48,155 nucleotides of DNA from Mycobacteriales bacterium (GCA_013362805.1 JABFVL010000069.1:1-48155), one strand, 5' to 3'; counted from the first letter of the stretch, positions 8,922-18,815 are shown. Program-made: numbers and translations. Notes: generated by a model from the letters alone, not told the origin.

Positions 8922-9662
8922 GTGCACACCCCGACTCGCCCCGACACACGTCGAGGCCGCCACATTCGCCCGAGACCGGGCATTCGACGCATCCTGATTA
9001 GCTCGTTATTGGGACTCGGGCTAGCCATAGGTATCGGCGCGGCGGTAATACTCGAGAAACCAGCACACCAATCTCACAGTGCCGCCGAAAAGCTCACAAG
9101 CTCCGCCGCACACCCAGTCAACAAAAACACCGCCAAATCGACCCAAGCCCCCATTAGCGAAAGTTCCGGGCAAAGCGGCACCCGTGAAGGCGCACCCGCC
9201 CCCTCGCCCAGCCCCCAAAGCAGTCCCACACCCACACCCAGCCCTACCGCCACCAAGCCCAAACCCGCTCCAAGCGCGCCACAAGGCACCATTGACGAGG
9301 TACTGACGCTCGTCAATAACGCCAGAGCGGAAGCCGGCTGCGGCACCGTCCGCATCGCACCGCAACTCGTGAACGCGGCTACAGACCACAGCGCCGACAT
9401 GGCCAGCAACAATTACTTCAGCCATACCTCACTTGACGGACGGAGCCCCTGGGACCGAGCGAAAGCCGCCGGATACCAATTCGCGAGCGCAGAAAACATC
9501 GCCAAAGGCCAAAGCGACGCCGCCGCGGTGATGCAAGCCTGGATGGATAGCCCCGGACATCGAAAGAACATCCTCAACTGTGCGAGCAACACGATCGGGT
9601 TAGGTGTCGTCAAATCCGGGGATGGCATCCCATATTGGACACAAATGTTCGGCGCCGAATAG
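8922..9662 (+). CDS. secreted CAP-domain (SCP/PR1-like) protein
   Basis: 246 residues from GTG 8922, chosen because a perfect AGGAG lies six bases upstream. A basic N-terminus and hydrophobic segment (ISSLLGLGLAIGIGAAVIL) form a signal or anchor, followed by a Ser/Pro/Thr-rich wall-spanning linker. Residues about 125-246 form the CAP domain: LTLVNNARAEAGCGTVRIAP, then NYFSHTSLDGRSPWDR, ENIAKG, and WMDSPGHRKNILNC. The two CAP histidines (FSH and PGH) are present. Bacterial CAP proteins are exported and mostly uncharacterised; hydrolase or lipid-binding roles are proposed. It is convergent with mutM. Confidence 0.9.
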   Translation: MHTPTRPDTRRGRHIRPRPGIRRILISSLLGLGLAIGIGAAVILEKPAHQSHSAAEKLTSSAAHPVNKNTAKSTQAPISESSGQSGTREGAPAPSPSPQSSPTPTPSPTATKPKPAPSAPQGTIDEVLTLVNNARAEAGCGTVRIAPQLVNAATDHSADMASNNYFSHTSLDGRSPWDRAKAAGYQFASAENIAKGQSDAAAVMQAWMDSPGHRKNILNCASNTIGLGVVKSGDGIPYWTQMFGAE

Positions 9663-9668
9663 CACTCG

Positions 9669-10514
9669 TCAACTCATTGATTGGCACACAGGGCATAGAA
9701 ACGATGAGCGGTTCATAAAAGGCTCACGCACAATCGCGGTGCCACAACGAGCGCATGGTTTATTCTCCCGGCCATATGCGTTAAGAGAGCGGTCGAAGTA
9801 TCCAGACTGGCCGTTGACATTGACATAGAGCGCGTCAAATGAGGTTCCGCCCGCTTCCAAAGCCTCGCCCATGACCTTGCGCAACGCCTGCAAGAGTTGT
9901 GTCGCTTGGTCCACGGTGAGCGTGTTGGCCGACTGACGATAGTGCACTTGTGCCAGCCACAGAGCCTCGTCGGCATAAATGTTGCCGACGCCAGAAATAG
10001 TGGCCTGGTCCAGAAGGGCACGTTTCACTTCGGTCTTTCTGGACCGCAACACATCAATAAACTTGTCGTCCGCGAAACTTCCCTCAAAGGGGTCCGGAGC
10101 GACGTGGCTCAACGCTAGTGGCACACCATTTTGATCGGTTTCATCAATGAAAAGGCCACCGAACGTGCGCTGGTCGACAAATCGCAAATCGATTGCGGGC
10201 TCACCGTCGAGTGCGAAACGGACACGCAAATGTTTCTCGGCGGGGGCCTCGGCCGGCTGCATGAGCATTTGCCCGCTCATCCCCAGATGAGCCACCACAA
10301 CAAGCCCACCACTGAGGCTTAGCCAGAGAGATTTGCCTCGACGATTGGCACTGGTGACGCGCTGACCTACCAAGGCCAGCGCGAAATTTTCGGCGCCAGC
10401 GAGGTGTCGACGGATCGCCCTGGGGTGCAGGACAGAAACAGCACTGATGGTGTGGCCGACAACGTGCTCGGCAAGCCCGCGTCGCACCACTTCAACTTCA
10501 GGAAGTTCCGGCAT
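9669..10514 (-). CDS. mutM: formamidopyrimidine-DNA glycosylase (Fpg)
   Basis: 281 residues. This base-excision repair enzyme removes 8-oxoguanine and cleaves the abasic site. ATG 10514 gives MPELPEVE, exposing the catalytic Pro2 and Glu3; an upstream in-frame start would bury them. Also visible are the RRGKSLWL lysine loop and the C-terminal zinc finger CARCGTAIV...CPVCQ. It begins 5 bases after the rnc stop and so is co-transcribed with rnc. Confidence 0.96.
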   Translation of the reverse strand: MPELPEVEVVRRGLAEHVVGHTISAVSVLHPRAIRRHLAGAENFALALVGQRVTSANRRGKSLWLSLSGGLVVVAHLGMSGQMLMQPAEAPAEKHLRVRFALDGEPAIDLRFVDQRTFGGLFIDETDQNGVPLALSHVAPDPFEGSFADDKFIDVLRSRKTEVKRALLDQATISGVGNIYADEALWLAQVHYRQSANTLTVDQATQLLQALRKVMGEALEAGGTSFDALYVNVNGQSGYFDRSLNAYGRENKPCARCGTAIVREPFMNRSSFLCPVCQSMS

Positions 10515-10519
10515 GTGAA

Positions 10520-11227
10520 TCAGGCGGGATAGCGCTCGCGCAGGGCACGCCAAGCGCCTTCGGCGGCCTGCTGCTCAGCTTCTTTCTTGCTGCGTCCCTC
10601 GCCGGTTGTGAAGGTCTCCCCCGCGACAACCGCTGTGGCCGTGAACCATTTAGCGTGGTCAGGCCCAGTTTCGGTGATGCGATATTCGGGAACGCCCAAG
10701 CTATGTGAGGCAGTGAGCTCTTGCAAACTGGTTTTCCAGTCCAAGCCGGCGCCTCGCAACGCGGCATCTTCAATCATCGGATCAAAGAGACGATGAATAA
10801 GCTCGCTGGAGACCTCGACGCCATGCTGGGAATACACCGCGCCCAGCAAAGCTTCCATGGTGTCAGCCAGAATGCTGGCCTTGTCGCGCCCGCCAGTTGC
10901 TTCTTCGCCTTTACCAAGAAGCACATGAGCGCCCACACCGCCAGGACCCAGAGTGCGGGCCAACGAAGCCAGGGCCCTCATGTTGACCACGGAGGCACGC
11001 AGCTTAGCGAGCTGGCCCTCGGTCAAGTCCGGAAACGTGTGATAGAGGGTCGAGGTAACAACGAGACCCAAAACCGCATCACCCAAAAACTCTAGGCGCT
11101 CATTTGTTGGGAGCCCACCGTTCTCGTATGCGTAAGAACGGTGGGTCAAGGCTCGCGTCAACAACTGCGGCTCTACCTCAACACCGAGAGCAGCGGTTAG
11201 CTCGGCAGCCACTGCCGGGGCGGCCAC
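10520..11227 (-). CDS. rnc: ribonuclease III
   Basis: 235 residues. Endonuclease that processes rRNA precursors and other double-stranded RNA. The RNase III signature [13 protein letters not shown] (about residues 42-54) and the second acidic pair in [12 protein letters not shown] are present. A double-stranded-RNA-binding domain follows (DWKTSLQEL to [16 protein letters not shown]). The GTG start at 11227 directly abuts the rpmF stop, indicating tight coupling in the sepIVA-yceD-rpmF-rnc-mutM operon. Confidence 0.97.
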   Translation of the reverse strand: MAAPAVAAELTAALGVEVEPQLLTRALTHRSYAYENGGLPTNERLEFLGDAVLGLVVTSTLYHTFPDLTEGQLAKLRASVVNMRALASLARTLGPGGVGAHVLLGKGEEATGGRDKASILADTMEALLGAVYSQHGVEVSSELIHRLFDPMIEDAALRGAGLDWKTSLQELTASHSLGVPEYRITETGPDHAKWFTATAVVAGETFTTGEGRSKKEAEQQAAEGAWRALRERYPA

Positions 11228-11401
11228 TTAGACCTCGACTACCTGGCGGCCGTCATAGGTGCCGCACTCAGCACACACGAGGTGTGGGAGCTTGGGCTGC
11301 TTGCATTGTGGGCATTCCACGGTCTGCACCGCGGTTGCCTTCCACTGCGAGCGACGCGAACGTGTGTTGCTTCGCGACATCTTCCGCTTCGGAACAGCCA
11401 C
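11228..11401 (-). CDS. rpmF: 50S ribosomal protein L32
   Basis: 57 residues from GTG 11401 ([17 protein letters not shown]), the typical L32 start. An AGGGG ribosome-binding site lies upstream inside the end of the DUF177 gene. Four cysteines (CPQC and CAEC) form the zinc-binding, C+ version of L32. It lies between yceD and rnc, the usual actinobacterial order. Confidence 0.96.
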   Translation of the reverse strand: MAVPKRKMSRSNTRSRRSQWKATAVQTVECPQCKQPKLPHLVCAECGTYDGRQVVEV

Positions 11402-11411
11402 TGTCTTACCC

Positions 11412-11996
11412 CTAGCTTTCGTCTTTACGTTCGCTCGCCGACTCTGGCGAGCTTTCCAACAACTGCTGTAGCGCCGCCCAGCGCGGATCGACCCGATCAT
11501 GGGCATGGTCCGGCGGGAGGTCGTCAAGGCGTTCCCCACACTCCGGGCACAAGCCGCGGCAATCTTCGCGGCAATGCGGAGTGAGTGGCATAGCCAAGAC
11601 CAGAGCATCACGAGCCGCTGGCTCCAGATTCAGCAAATCACCTTCCAGCCGAAACACCTCATCGGCATCGGCGGTTTCATCGGTGACGCTGTCTGGATAC
11701 ACATACAGCTCACAAATCTCGACGTTCAGTGTATCGGTCAACGGTTTGAGGCAGCGCCCGCACTCCCCCTGTGCCTGCGCTGACACGGTGCCCGTGACGA
11801 GAACCCCCTCCAGCACTGACTCCAGCAGGAGATCCGCCGACACGGTCTCGCCCGCGGGGATCGCGATCATGTCTAGCCCAAGCGGAGAATCCAACGGAAT
11901 CTTACGCTGCAATTTGCGCGATTTGCCAGGTCCGCGCCCCATAGCCAGGGTATCGATGACCCACGGGGAACGGGCGTCCAACTCAGTCATTTTCAT
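11412..11996 (-). CDS. yceD: YceD family protein (DUF177)
   Basis: About 194 residues, a DUF177 protein linked to large-subunit rRNA accumulation in other organisms and almost always next to rpmF. Visible: the central CGRCLKPL, an acidic stretch ([11 protein letters not shown]), [19 protein letters not shown], and the C-terminal [15 protein letters not shown] 11996 lies 5 bases after the preceding stop; ATG 11990 ([10 protein letters not shown]) is an equally plausible start. Confidence 0.92.
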   Translation of the reverse strand: MKMTELDARSPWVIDTLAMGRGPGKSRKLQRKIPLDSPLGLDMIAIPAGETVSADLLLESVLEGVLVTGTVSAQAQGECGRCLKPLTDTLNVEICELYVYPDSVTDETADADEVFRLEGDLLNLEPAARDALVLAMPLTPHCREDCRGLCPECGERLDDLPPDHAHDRVDPRWAALQQLLESSPESASERKDES

Positions 11997-12001
11997 CAAC
12001 T

Positions 12002-12511
12002 CTAGAAAGGAAGTGGTTTCTCTTGGGGTTGAGGTTCAAATCCGCCTTCAAGCCCAACGACGGCGTTCATTCGATTTCGGCCCAAGCGTACGGTGTCAAT
12101 GGTACGACCCAGCAGCTGTTCGAAGTTCGCCAGTGAGGTGTCGACGTATTCTTCCACCTCGTCACGCAGCCGCTGCGCCTCAGCCTGCGCCTGCTCAACG
12201 ATTCGCGCGGCCTCTTGCTCGGCCGCCAAGGTGATTTCGTGCATCGATGTCAGACGTTGCCGTTCAGCCGCACCCTCAGCGACAATTCGTTCAGCTTCGG
12301 TGCGACCAGCGGCGACAATATGTTCCCGTTCATCAATGACTTGTTGTGCTTTAGCGATTTCAACCGGGATCGCATCACGCATTCCCGCCAAGGCGGACAA
12401 CAATTCGCCACGGTGCATCATGCAGTTGCTGGACATGGGCACGGAACGGGCCTGTTCCACCGCCTGAGCAAGCGAAGCGAGGCGACTCAATAACTCCACG
12501 ACATCCTCCAT
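12002..12511 (-). CDS. sepIVA: DivIVA-like coiled-coil protein, SepIVA type
   Basis: 169 residues from ATG 12511 (MEDVVELLSRLASL). It is almost all helix, with an Ala/Glu/Arg-rich coiled coil (AERIVAEGAAERQRL, AARIVEQAQAEAQRLRDEV). Its position upstream of the DUF177 gene, rpmF and rnc matches mycobacterial SepIVA (Rv2927c), a septal DivIVA-domain protein needed for division and cell-envelope growth. Assignment rests on context plus sequence character, so the symbol is moderately supported. A GTG at 12520 is an alternative start; neither has a clear ribosome-binding site. Confidence 0.75.
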   Translation of the reverse strand: MEDVVELLSRLASLAQAVEQARSVPMSSNCMMHRGELLSALAGMRDAIPVEIAKAQQVIDEREHIVAAGRTEAERIVAEGAAERQRLTSMHEITLAAEQEAARIVEQAQAEAQRLRDEVEEYVDTSLANFEQLLGRTIDTVRLGRNRMNAVVGLEGGFEPQPQEKPLPF

Positions 12512-12575
12512 AAGTGGCACAGGGGTAAAGCTGAACGCGAATTGGCTCTCACCATAACGGCGAAGACCTCAGGAG

Positions 12576-13049
12576 CTATGACAGCCGATCAGCGAGCGCT
12601 TGGCGCACCGAGGCGGGCACATGGGGCGAAATATCCCCACCGTAGCGGGCAATTTCCTTCACCATGCTGGAAGAAAGGAATGAGTACAGGGGGTTGGTTG
12701 GCATGAACAGGGTTTCCACCCCAGAAAGGCCATGGTTCATTTGCGACATCTGAAGTTCGTAGTCAAAGTCACTGACCGCGCGCAGCCCTTTCACAATCAC
12801 ATTGATGTCGTTGCTGCGACAGTAATCCACCAAAAGTCCGTCGAATGAGTGGATGGTGACGTTTTCATATTTAGCCGTAGAGGCACGCAGGAGCTCGATA
12901 CGCTCAGCGACATCAAACACATAGTTCTTGCTCGCGTTTATGAGCACGCCCACCACAAGCTCGTCATAGAGGGCACTCGCACGCCCGATGATGTCCAGGT
13001 GGCCATTTGTCACCGGGTCGAACGAGCCCGGGCAGATCGCTCTTCTCAC
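12576..13049 (-). CDS. coaD: phosphopantetheine adenylyltransferase
   Basis: 157 residues, the normal CoaD length. It adenylates 4'-phosphopantetheine to dephospho-CoA, the penultimate step of coenzyme A synthesis. The nucleotidyltransferase motif GSFDPVTNGHLDII (TNGH version of HxGH) and the C-terminal SSSMVKEIA motif are present. Its GTG start overlaps the rsmD stop by four bases (GTGA), so translation is coupled. Confidence 0.97.
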   Translation of the reverse strand: MRRAICPGSFDPVTNGHLDIIGRASALYDELVVGVLINASKNYVFDVAERIELLRASTAKYENVTIHSFDGLLVDYCRSNDINVIVKGLRAVSDFDYELQMSQMNHGLSGVETLFMPTNPLYSFLSSSMVKEIARYGGDISPHVPASVRQALADRLS

Positions 13050-13612
13050 GTTCTCATCCTCACGTCACTGTGGCGTCCATACCAAAGAGTGCCTTCACCG
13101 TAGCGACGGTCACGGAGCGGAACATACTGGACAGGCCATTGCCAAGGGGCATCCCGCGAGGCACGTTCCACGATCACCAACGCCTCATCGACCAGCCAAT
13201 TATTGGTGCTGAGCTGCATTAATACCTTGTTCAAAGCAGAAGCTGACAGCGCATACGGCGGGTCGAGAAACACAATGTCAAACGGTTCGGGTGACGGCTG
13301 TTCTACCAGCCGCTCTACCGGCGATATGACACATTTCACCTCAGACAGCCCTACCGCACTGATGTTTCGTCGCAGGACAGCACCCGCTTTGGCATGCGAT
13401 TCCACCAACAACACCCGTTTGGCACCGCGCGAGGCGGCCTCCAAACCGACCGCTCCGGAGCCCGCGTACAGATCGAGAAAACCGGCGCGGTCCACCTCGG
13501 CCCCGATGGATGAAAACAGCGCCTCTCGGGCCCGATCCGCTGTAGGACGGGTCACCGCCTGCGGCACTTCAATGCGCCGACCACCAGCGACGCCCGCGAT
13601 AATTCTTGTCAC
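13046..13612 (-). CDS. rsmD: 16S rRNA (guanine966-N2)-methyltransferase
   Basis: 188 residues. SAM-dependent methyltransferase acting on 16S rRNA. Motif I is DLYAGSGAVGLEAASRGA and the catalytic motif IV is FLDPPYALS. The N-terminal RIIAGVAGGRRI and RPTADRAREALFS are typical of RsmD. The GTG start is at 13612 and the gene overlaps coaD. recG normally lies just upstream; here an opposite-strand gene separates them. Confidence 0.95.
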   Translation of the reverse strand: MTRIIAGVAGGRRIEVPQAVTRPTADRAREALFSSIGAEVDRAGFLDLYAGSGAVGLEAASRGAKRVLLVESHAKAGAVLRRNISAVGLSEVKCVISPVERLVEQPSPEPFDIVFLDPPYALSASALNKVLMQLSTNNWLVDEALVIVERASRDAPWQWPVQYVPLRDRRYGEGTLWYGRHSDVRMRT

Positions 13613-13731
13613 TAAGACATCTTTTCAGGAGCTGGCTAGATACACGTGTGGGGATTCGCTCGTTTTACGCTCACATCGAACATGCTTTGCTATTGTGAAT
13701 CGTCAGCAATCGCAGATCGGGTGACATTCAC

Positions 13732-14745
13732 ATGACCACACCAGCTCCTTCTTACGGTTTCGGTTTTCCAGACGGCTATCAGCAGGCACATCTTGACCAT
13801 CAGCTGCGAGACTCGCACCGAGACTTACAACAAGCCACCAAGGAACGCCAAGCTCTGACAGCCCAGATCGAAGCGGGCTTGCGCAATCCCTTCCCTTCCC
13901 ACGAATCGCAAGACGTAGCTATCGAACGCGACGGGAAACTATGGGATTTAGCGAAAAGTCTGCAACGCCAAAACGAACAGCTTGAGGCAGCTCTATTTCA
14001 CGCAGATAAAGCTCAACAACAAAAGGGTGCAGCTGGAGACATTTTTTTCTTCGATAGCACTCACCCCACCCAGGACCAACTTCGCGACGGCACCACAGCC
14101 CTGGAAATCGAACCCGATTATGTCCTGGCCCGGATCGCAAATCCGAGTGCCCCCGAACCAAAAGTCATCGGCATTGAGCTGGTAAGCACCGCCAAAATGC
14201 CGCAAGGGCAGACGGCCAGATTCGACGAAGGGATGACTCAAGAAATTCACCGCAGTATTTCCAGAGGAGAACTGAACCTGGCCAGCGGCGCACCCATGCC
14301 AAATGTGATCACTGTGGTCACCAACGTGGCCGAAGAACACGAACAACTTCGGGCATTAGGCAACGTCGTAAACCGCGCGCGGCGCATGTTCCCTGACGCG
14401 CAAATCGCGGTATACCGATCACCCTCAAAAGCCGTCGGCGACGATCATGCTGCCTCAATAAACCCTGCGGATTTCGTACGAGCACTTGGCCGCAGCACTG
14501 ATGACGAGCGCGTCACCACAAACCTAAATTTCCCAACAAGTGAACCCACCCGCCCCTCTGAATTGGTCCAATGGGCAGAAAGGGCCGAACGGCTAGCCAA
14601 CGCTGAAGCGCTCCGAGCAAGAGCGGCTCACGGTGCCCAGGGCGGATATGCGAATCTTGATTTCGAGCCGCGACGTGGACCACTAAGAAGCGCATTTTCC
14701 GGGCTTAGCGCGCGCATAACCGGAAAGTCTCGCAGACGACGGTAG
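13732..14745 (+). CDS. unrecognised protein, coiled coil plus alpha/beta domain
   Basis: 337 residues from ATG 13732. Residues about 20-100 are charged and helical (LRDSHRDLQQATKERQALTA, KSLQRQNEQLEAAL), probably a coiled coil. Residues about 105-245 look like a mixed alpha/beta domain (ALEIEPDYVLARI, KVIGIELVSTAK, PNVITVVTNVAEEHEQLRA, FPDAQIAVYRS). The tail is very basic (ITGKSRRRR). There is no signal peptide or membrane segment. I do not recognise it. The E-L-V-S-T-A-K stretch after a hydrophobic strand faintly recalls PD-(D/E)xK nucleases, but that is speculative. It sits alone on the plus strand between recG and rsmD, so it is an insertion into a conserved gene order. Confidence 0.7.
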   Translation: MTTPAPSYGFGFPDGYQQAHLDHQLRDSHRDLQQATKERQALTAQIEAGLRNPFPSHESQDVAIERDGKLWDLAKSLQRQNEQLEAALFHADKAQQQKGAAGDIFFFDSTHPTQDQLRDGTTALEIEPDYVLARIANPSAPEPKVIGIELVSTAKMPQGQTARFDEGMTQEIHRSISRGELNLASGAPMPNVITVVTNVAEEHEQLRALGNVVNRARRMFPDAQIAVYRSPSKAVGDDHAASINPADFVRALGRSTDDERVTTNLNFPTSEPTRPSELVQWAERAERLANAEALRARAAHGAQGGYANLDFEPRRGPLRSAFSGLSARITGKSRRRR

Positions 14746-14757
14746 CTCAGAGATTGC

Positions 14758-14792
14758 GCATAAAGGTTGGCCAGCCCACTCAGCCTTTATGC
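14758..14792. terminator. possible bidirectional terminator between the 13732 gene and recG
   Basis: GCATAAAGG (14758-14766) pairs with CCTTTATGC (14784-14792) around a 17-base loop. The second arm overlaps the last codons of recG. The tail is only moderately T-rich, so confidence is modest. Confidence 0.4.
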
Positions 14793-16939
14793 AGATATTT
14801 CGCCCGCTCATCGGTGAGCAGTTGTTCCAAAAGTTGCGCAAGATCGGGATGATCAGCGAACGTCGCATCCTGATTCGCCAACGTTTCAGCGTCCTCGCGC
14901 GCCTGCTCGATGATAGTGGCATCGCGCAGCAACGACAGCACTTTGAGATGGCTGCGCTTACCCGATTGCGCGACACCCAACACATCACCTTCACGGCGTT
15001 GTTCGAGGTCAAGTTCAGCTAGTCGAAATCCGTCCAACGTGGATGCCACCGCATCGAGCCGCTCACGCGCAGGCGAACCCGGATCCGCTTCCGTGACCAG
15101 CAAACACAACCCTGGCGCTGAACCCCGCCCCACCCGACCTCGTAGCTGGTGCAGCTGTGAAACACCAAAACGGTCAGCGTCACAAATCACCATGACTGTG
15201 GCGTTGGGAACATTCACTCCCACCTCCACAATCGTGGTAGCGAACAGAACATCAACGTCACCGCGCGCGAATCGCGCCATGACGCCGTCTTTCTCATCGC
15301 TGCTCAATCGACCATGCAATATTCCGGTGCGCACGTTTTTCAATGGGCCATCGCGCAGATCTGGCGCGACTTCCAACACCGCGGCGGGTGGCCGCTTTCC
15401 GTCATCGTCAACCGGTTCGGTTTCATCGGTCTCAGGCCCGTCCCCAATGCGGGGAAACACCACATAGCTCTGATGCCCGGCGCGTGCTTCCTCTACCAAC
15501 CGCGCCCAGGCCCGATCCAGCCAGGCGGGCTTCTCAGCGATCGGGACGACATTAGTGGTGATCGGCGAACGTCCGGCAGGCAATTCGGTAAGGGCCGAAA
15601 TATCCAAGTCTCCAAATACGGTCATCGCGACTGTGCGTGGAATGGGTGTCGCGGTCATCACCAGCACATGCGGTGGCTTCTGCCCCTTTGCTCGCAACGC
15701 GTCTCGTTGTTCAACCCCAAAGCGGTGCTGTTCATCAACAATGACGAGCCCAAGATCAGCGAAATCGACTCCCGTCGACAACAAAGCATGAGTGCCGATA
15801 ACGATGCCGGCCTGGCCCCCGGCGATTTCAGCCAGCGCCTGTCGACGCGCCGGCGCGGACAATGAGCCCGTCAACAGCGTCACCCTGGTCGCGACATCCG
15901 TGGCGCCGAGCTCGCCAGCAGTAGCGTGGGCGCCCAGCATTTCGCGAATAGAGTGCGCATGCTGCATTGCCAGCACTTCCGTAGGCGCCAGGAGGGCGGC
16001 CTGGCCCCCCGAATCCACAACCTGCAACATTGCTCGCAACGCCACCAAGGTCTTACCCGACCCCACCTCACCTTGCAGCAATCGATGCATGGGGCGCACT
16101 TGCGCGAGTTCTTCGGCGATGTGCGCGCCGACCTCGCGTTGACCTTCCGTCAAGGAAAAGGGCAGGGCGTGATCAAACGCCGCCAACAAGCCATCGTCAC
16201 GGCCCGCTCTTGCCTGTGCCGGCTCACTCGCCGCATCACGACGCCGATGCGCCAACACCAATTGCAAGGTGAAAGCCTCATCAAATGCCAAACGACGTCG
16301 CGCCTTGGCCAGCTCCTCCTGAGATGGAGGCCGATGCATATCCCGCACGGCCCTGTCGTAATCAATGAGGTGACGTCTAGCCCTCACCTCATTGGGCAGT
16401 GGATCCGCCAATGTCGGCAAGGTGTCCAGCACAACCCGAAGGCACCGAGCTATCACCCAGCTGGGAGCTTTCGCTGCGGCCGGATACACGGGAATCAAAG
16501 CGCCAGCGAACTCTTCGACCGCGTCCTCATCTTCCGCGTCGAGGAGCTGATATTCCGGGTTTTGCAATTGTCGCTGACCCCGAAAATCGCCCACTTTCCC
16601 AGCGAAAAGACCCCACCGGCCAGTAGTGAGCTCCCGCTCGCGCCAAGCCTGGTTGAAAAAGGTGAGTGTCACATTTCGCGTGCCATCTGTGACCGTCACC
16701 TCGAGCAGCTTGCCTCGGCGAGCGCGCATCGGGCGAGTCTGCACCCGCAGGACCTGCGCCAAAATGGTCACCTGCTCGCCAATCACCAAATCCGACAAGT
16801 CAACTTTCTCGCCACGCTGCACATAGCGCCGCGGGAAATGGCTCAGCAGATCGCCGACGGTCGTCAAGCCGAGGCCTTCGTCCAACGCCTTGGCGGTCTT
16901 CGCTCCCACCACACTTTTCAACGGCGTCAACTGCTCCAT
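14780..16939 (-). CDS. recG: ATP-dependent DNA helicase RecG
   Basis: 719 residues. Branch-migration helicase that remodels stalled forks and Holliday junctions. An N-terminal OB-like wedge domain (YVQRGEKVDLSDLVIGEQV, LTFFNQAW) is followed by the SF2 helicase core: Walker A GEVGSGKT, DEQHRFGVEQRDAL, MTATPIPRT, then LHGRLSSDEKD and the QLRGRVGRG motif VI. ATG 16939 starts 4 bases after the DAK2 gene stop, so the two are co-transcribed. Confidence 0.96.
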   Translation of the reverse strand: MEQLTPLKSVVGAKTAKALDEGLGLTTVGDLLSHFPRRYVQRGEKVDLSDLVIGEQVTILAQVLRVQTRPMRARRGKLLEVTVTDGTRNVTLTFFNQAWRERELTTGRWGLFAGKVGDFRGQRQLQNPEYQLLDAEDEDAVEEFAGALIPVYPAAAKAPSWVIARCLRVVLDTLPTLADPLPNEVRARRHLIDYDRAVRDMHRPPSQEELAKARRRLAFDEAFTLQLVLAHRRRDAASEPAQARAGRDDGLLAAFDHALPFSLTEGQREVGAHIAEELAQVRPMHRLLQGEVGSGKTLVALRAMLQVVDSGGQAALLAPTEVLAMQHAHSIREMLGAHATAGELGATDVATRVTLLTGSLSAPARRQALAEIAGGQAGIVIGTHALLSTGVDFADLGLVIVDEQHRFGVEQRDALRAKGQKPPHVLVMTATPIPRTVAMTVFGDLDISALTELPAGRSPITTNVVPIAEKPAWLDRAWARLVEEARAGHQSYVVFPRIGDGPETDETEPVDDDGKRPPAAVLEVAPDLRDGPLKNVRTGILHGRLSSDEKDGVMARFARGDVDVLFATTIVEVGVNVPNATVMVICDADRFGVSQLHQLRGRVGRGSAPGLCLLVTEADPGSPARERLDAVASTLDGFRLAELDLEQRREGDVLGVAQSGKRSHLKVLSLLRDATIIEQAREDAETLANQDATFADHPDLAQLLEQLLTDERAKYLHKG

Positions 16940-16943
16940 GGCG

Positions 16944-18428
16944 CTATTCCACTCCTATCAGCAAGAGCGCATCGTCCTGTCCGCCAGCGATAACTTGGCA
17001 TTCGGCATAGCGCCACCGTTGCGCTACAAAACGAACGAGTTCCCCAGTTAGATCGGAAGACAACCGCGCGCCCGTTACCAGCGTGACGAGCTCAGCACCA
17101 CCCACCACCGCCGCGAGTGCCTGCTCGCACACTTCGCGCAACTCGGCCCCCAGCAGCCGCACTTCGCCATCCACAATGGCCGCGAAATCGCCCTGATGGG
17201 CGGCACCAGCCATCGTCCACGCATATTCGGTGACCTGGAAAACCCGCACCCAGCGCATGGCGCGAGCGGCTTCAGCCATCGCCACCACATCGTCATCAAA
17301 CCGGCGATGGGCATCATGCACGGCGAGCGCCGCAATCGCCTGAACGGGAGAATGTGTGTGCACCACATTGGCGCCCACACCTTGAGCTCGAGCCACCTCA
17401 ACCGCGCTATCGGCGACAAGTCCTAGCTGATAATCGTTCGGCAACACGATGACCTGCGAGGCGCCAGCGTGAGTGATGGCGTGCGTCAGTTCGGCCACCC
17501 CCACATCTGTCGATATTGTTACCGCGCCCGCCGCCTCAAACATGTCGCGCAGACCCGACCCTTGAACACATGAGACGACCACCCGCCGCGGCATCGGAGA
17601 CTGCGCGATTACGGTAACTCGCACCTGTGACAACCCGCCAAAACGCAGACCCGCCTCTATCGCGGCACCCGCATCATCAGCGTGGACATGTACTTGGCAT
17701 GGGCCATCCCCAGCGACAACCACCGAATCACCGAGCCGCTCGAGCCGCTCGACCAGCTCCTCACTGGCTGGCGCGTCAAGCAAATATTGAACCTCAAATC
17801 TGATGCCCTGCTCAGCAGCAAAAACCGGGTTCACCTCCGGGGCGGCGCAAGCCGTGTTTGAGGTGATGCCGTGGGCTGCGGCAAGTGCTTCAAGCACCAA
17901 AGCCAAACCTCTCGCACCAGCATCTACAACTCCGGCTCGGCCCAGTGCCGGCAGTTGAGATGGCGTAAGCGTGACCGCGTGACCGGCGGCGACCGCGGCC
18001 GCCCATTCAGGCTCGGGATTATCTTGCGCGGCCGATGCCGCTTCTTGGGCAATGGTGATGATGGTGCCATCGACAGGTTCAGCGATGGCAGCTCGGGCTT
18101 TGTCCGCGGCATTTTGCAATGCGCGGGCTATCGGGGCACCAGGTTCTTGGGCTAGCCCGCTAAGCCAGGCCGCGGCGATGGTGCCGGAATTGCCCTGTGC
18201 CGCGTGTGTTGCGGCTACGGCGGCTTGTGTCAAAAGCTCGGCCGCATCGGCGCTGCGCGCACTCGCCGCAGCGGTAAAAGTGGCAAGCAAATTGGTGCCA
18301 GTATCGCTGTCGGGTATGGGGAAAACGTTGAGGGCATCCAACTGAGCACGGTGGCTCGTCAACGTTTCTACTGTCAAATCGAGCCAGCGCCGCCAGAACA
18401 CGAGCTGGTTATGAACACTGTCTGGCAC
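16944..18428 (-). CDS. DAK2-domain protein, fatty-acid-kinase FakA-like
   Basis: About 494 residues. The N-terminal DAK2/DhaL domain carries NVFPIPDSDTGTNL (the family usually has PDGDTGTN; the metal-binding aspartates are kept, Gly is Ser) and HAAQGNSGTI. A middle domain (AGVVDAGARGLALVLEAL, QVHVHADD) and a C-terminal DegV-like half (QVIVLPNDYQLGLVADSAV) match the FakA/YloV architecture; FakA phosphorylates fatty acids bound by FakB. The start is uncertain: GTG 18428 fits the family length, since the longer open frame would add about 43 atypical residues. It is paired with recG and divergent from rpmB, a common actinobacterial arrangement. Confidence 0.85.
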   Translation of the reverse strand: MPDSVHNQLVFWRRWLDLTVETLTSHRAQLDALNVFPIPDSDTGTNLLATFTAAASARSADAAELLTQAAVAATHAAQGNSGTIAAAWLSGLAQEPGAPIARALQNAADKARAAIAEPVDGTIITIAQEAASAAQDNPEPEWAAAVAAGHAVTLTPSQLPALGRAGVVDAGARGLALVLEALAAAHGITSNTACAAPEVNPVFAAEQGIRFEVQYLLDAPASEELVERLERLGDSVVVAGDGPCQVHVHADDAGAAIEAGLRFGGLSQVRVTVIAQSPMPRRVVVSCVQGSGLRDMFEAAGAVTISTDVGVAELTHAITHAGASQVIVLPNDYQLGLVADSAVEVARAQGVGANVVHTHSPVQAIAALAVHDAHRRFDDDVVAMAEAARAMRWVRVFQVTEYAWTMAGAAHQGDFAAIVDGEVRLLGAELREVCEQALAAVVGGAELVTLVTGARLSSDLTGELVRFVAQRWRYAECQVIAGGQDDALLLIGVE

Positions 18429-18623
18429 GCCTGTTAACTTTAGGGCCAGTTGCCTTGTATGTGTCTGTGCCCTCCCGCTCGTCCGCCGATTCTCGGGGGT
18501 GGCGAGCAAGCGACACAGAGCAGTAGGTAATCTGATGGGGCTGCAAGACGGATTCATGGCGCCTTGAGGTTGCTCATCCGCGCAGCGAGTGACAATTCTT
18601 CTTCGACTTCAGGAGCGTTTCCC

Positions 18624-18815
18624 GTGGCAGCCAAGTGTGACGTGTGCGGCAAGGGGCCAGGTTTTGGCAAGTCCGTGTCCCACTCCCACCGCCGCACCAA
18701 TCGGCGGTGGAACCCAAATATCCAAGACGTAAAGGTTTCCCCTCAGGGCCGCCGGAACTCCAAGATGAAGGTCTGCACTTCATGCTTGAAGGCTGGCAAA
18801 GTTGAGCGCGGCTAG
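18624..18815 (+). CDS. rpmB: 50S ribosomal protein L28
   Basis: 63 residues from GTG 18624, chosen for AGGAG eight bases upstream and the typical [20 protein letters not shown] start. Cysteines CDVC and CTSC mark the zinc-binding form. It has its own strong terminator downstream. Confidence 0.96.
   Translation: MAAKCDVCGKGPGFGKSVSHSHRRTNRRWNPNIQDVKVSPQGRRNSKMKVCTSCLKAGKVERG

Noticed and set aside
8660..9001. 113-codon open frame before the CAP-domain gene
   Set aside because: It has a TTG start without a ribosome-binding site, overlaps the real start of the CAP gene in another frame, and shows no recognisable domain.
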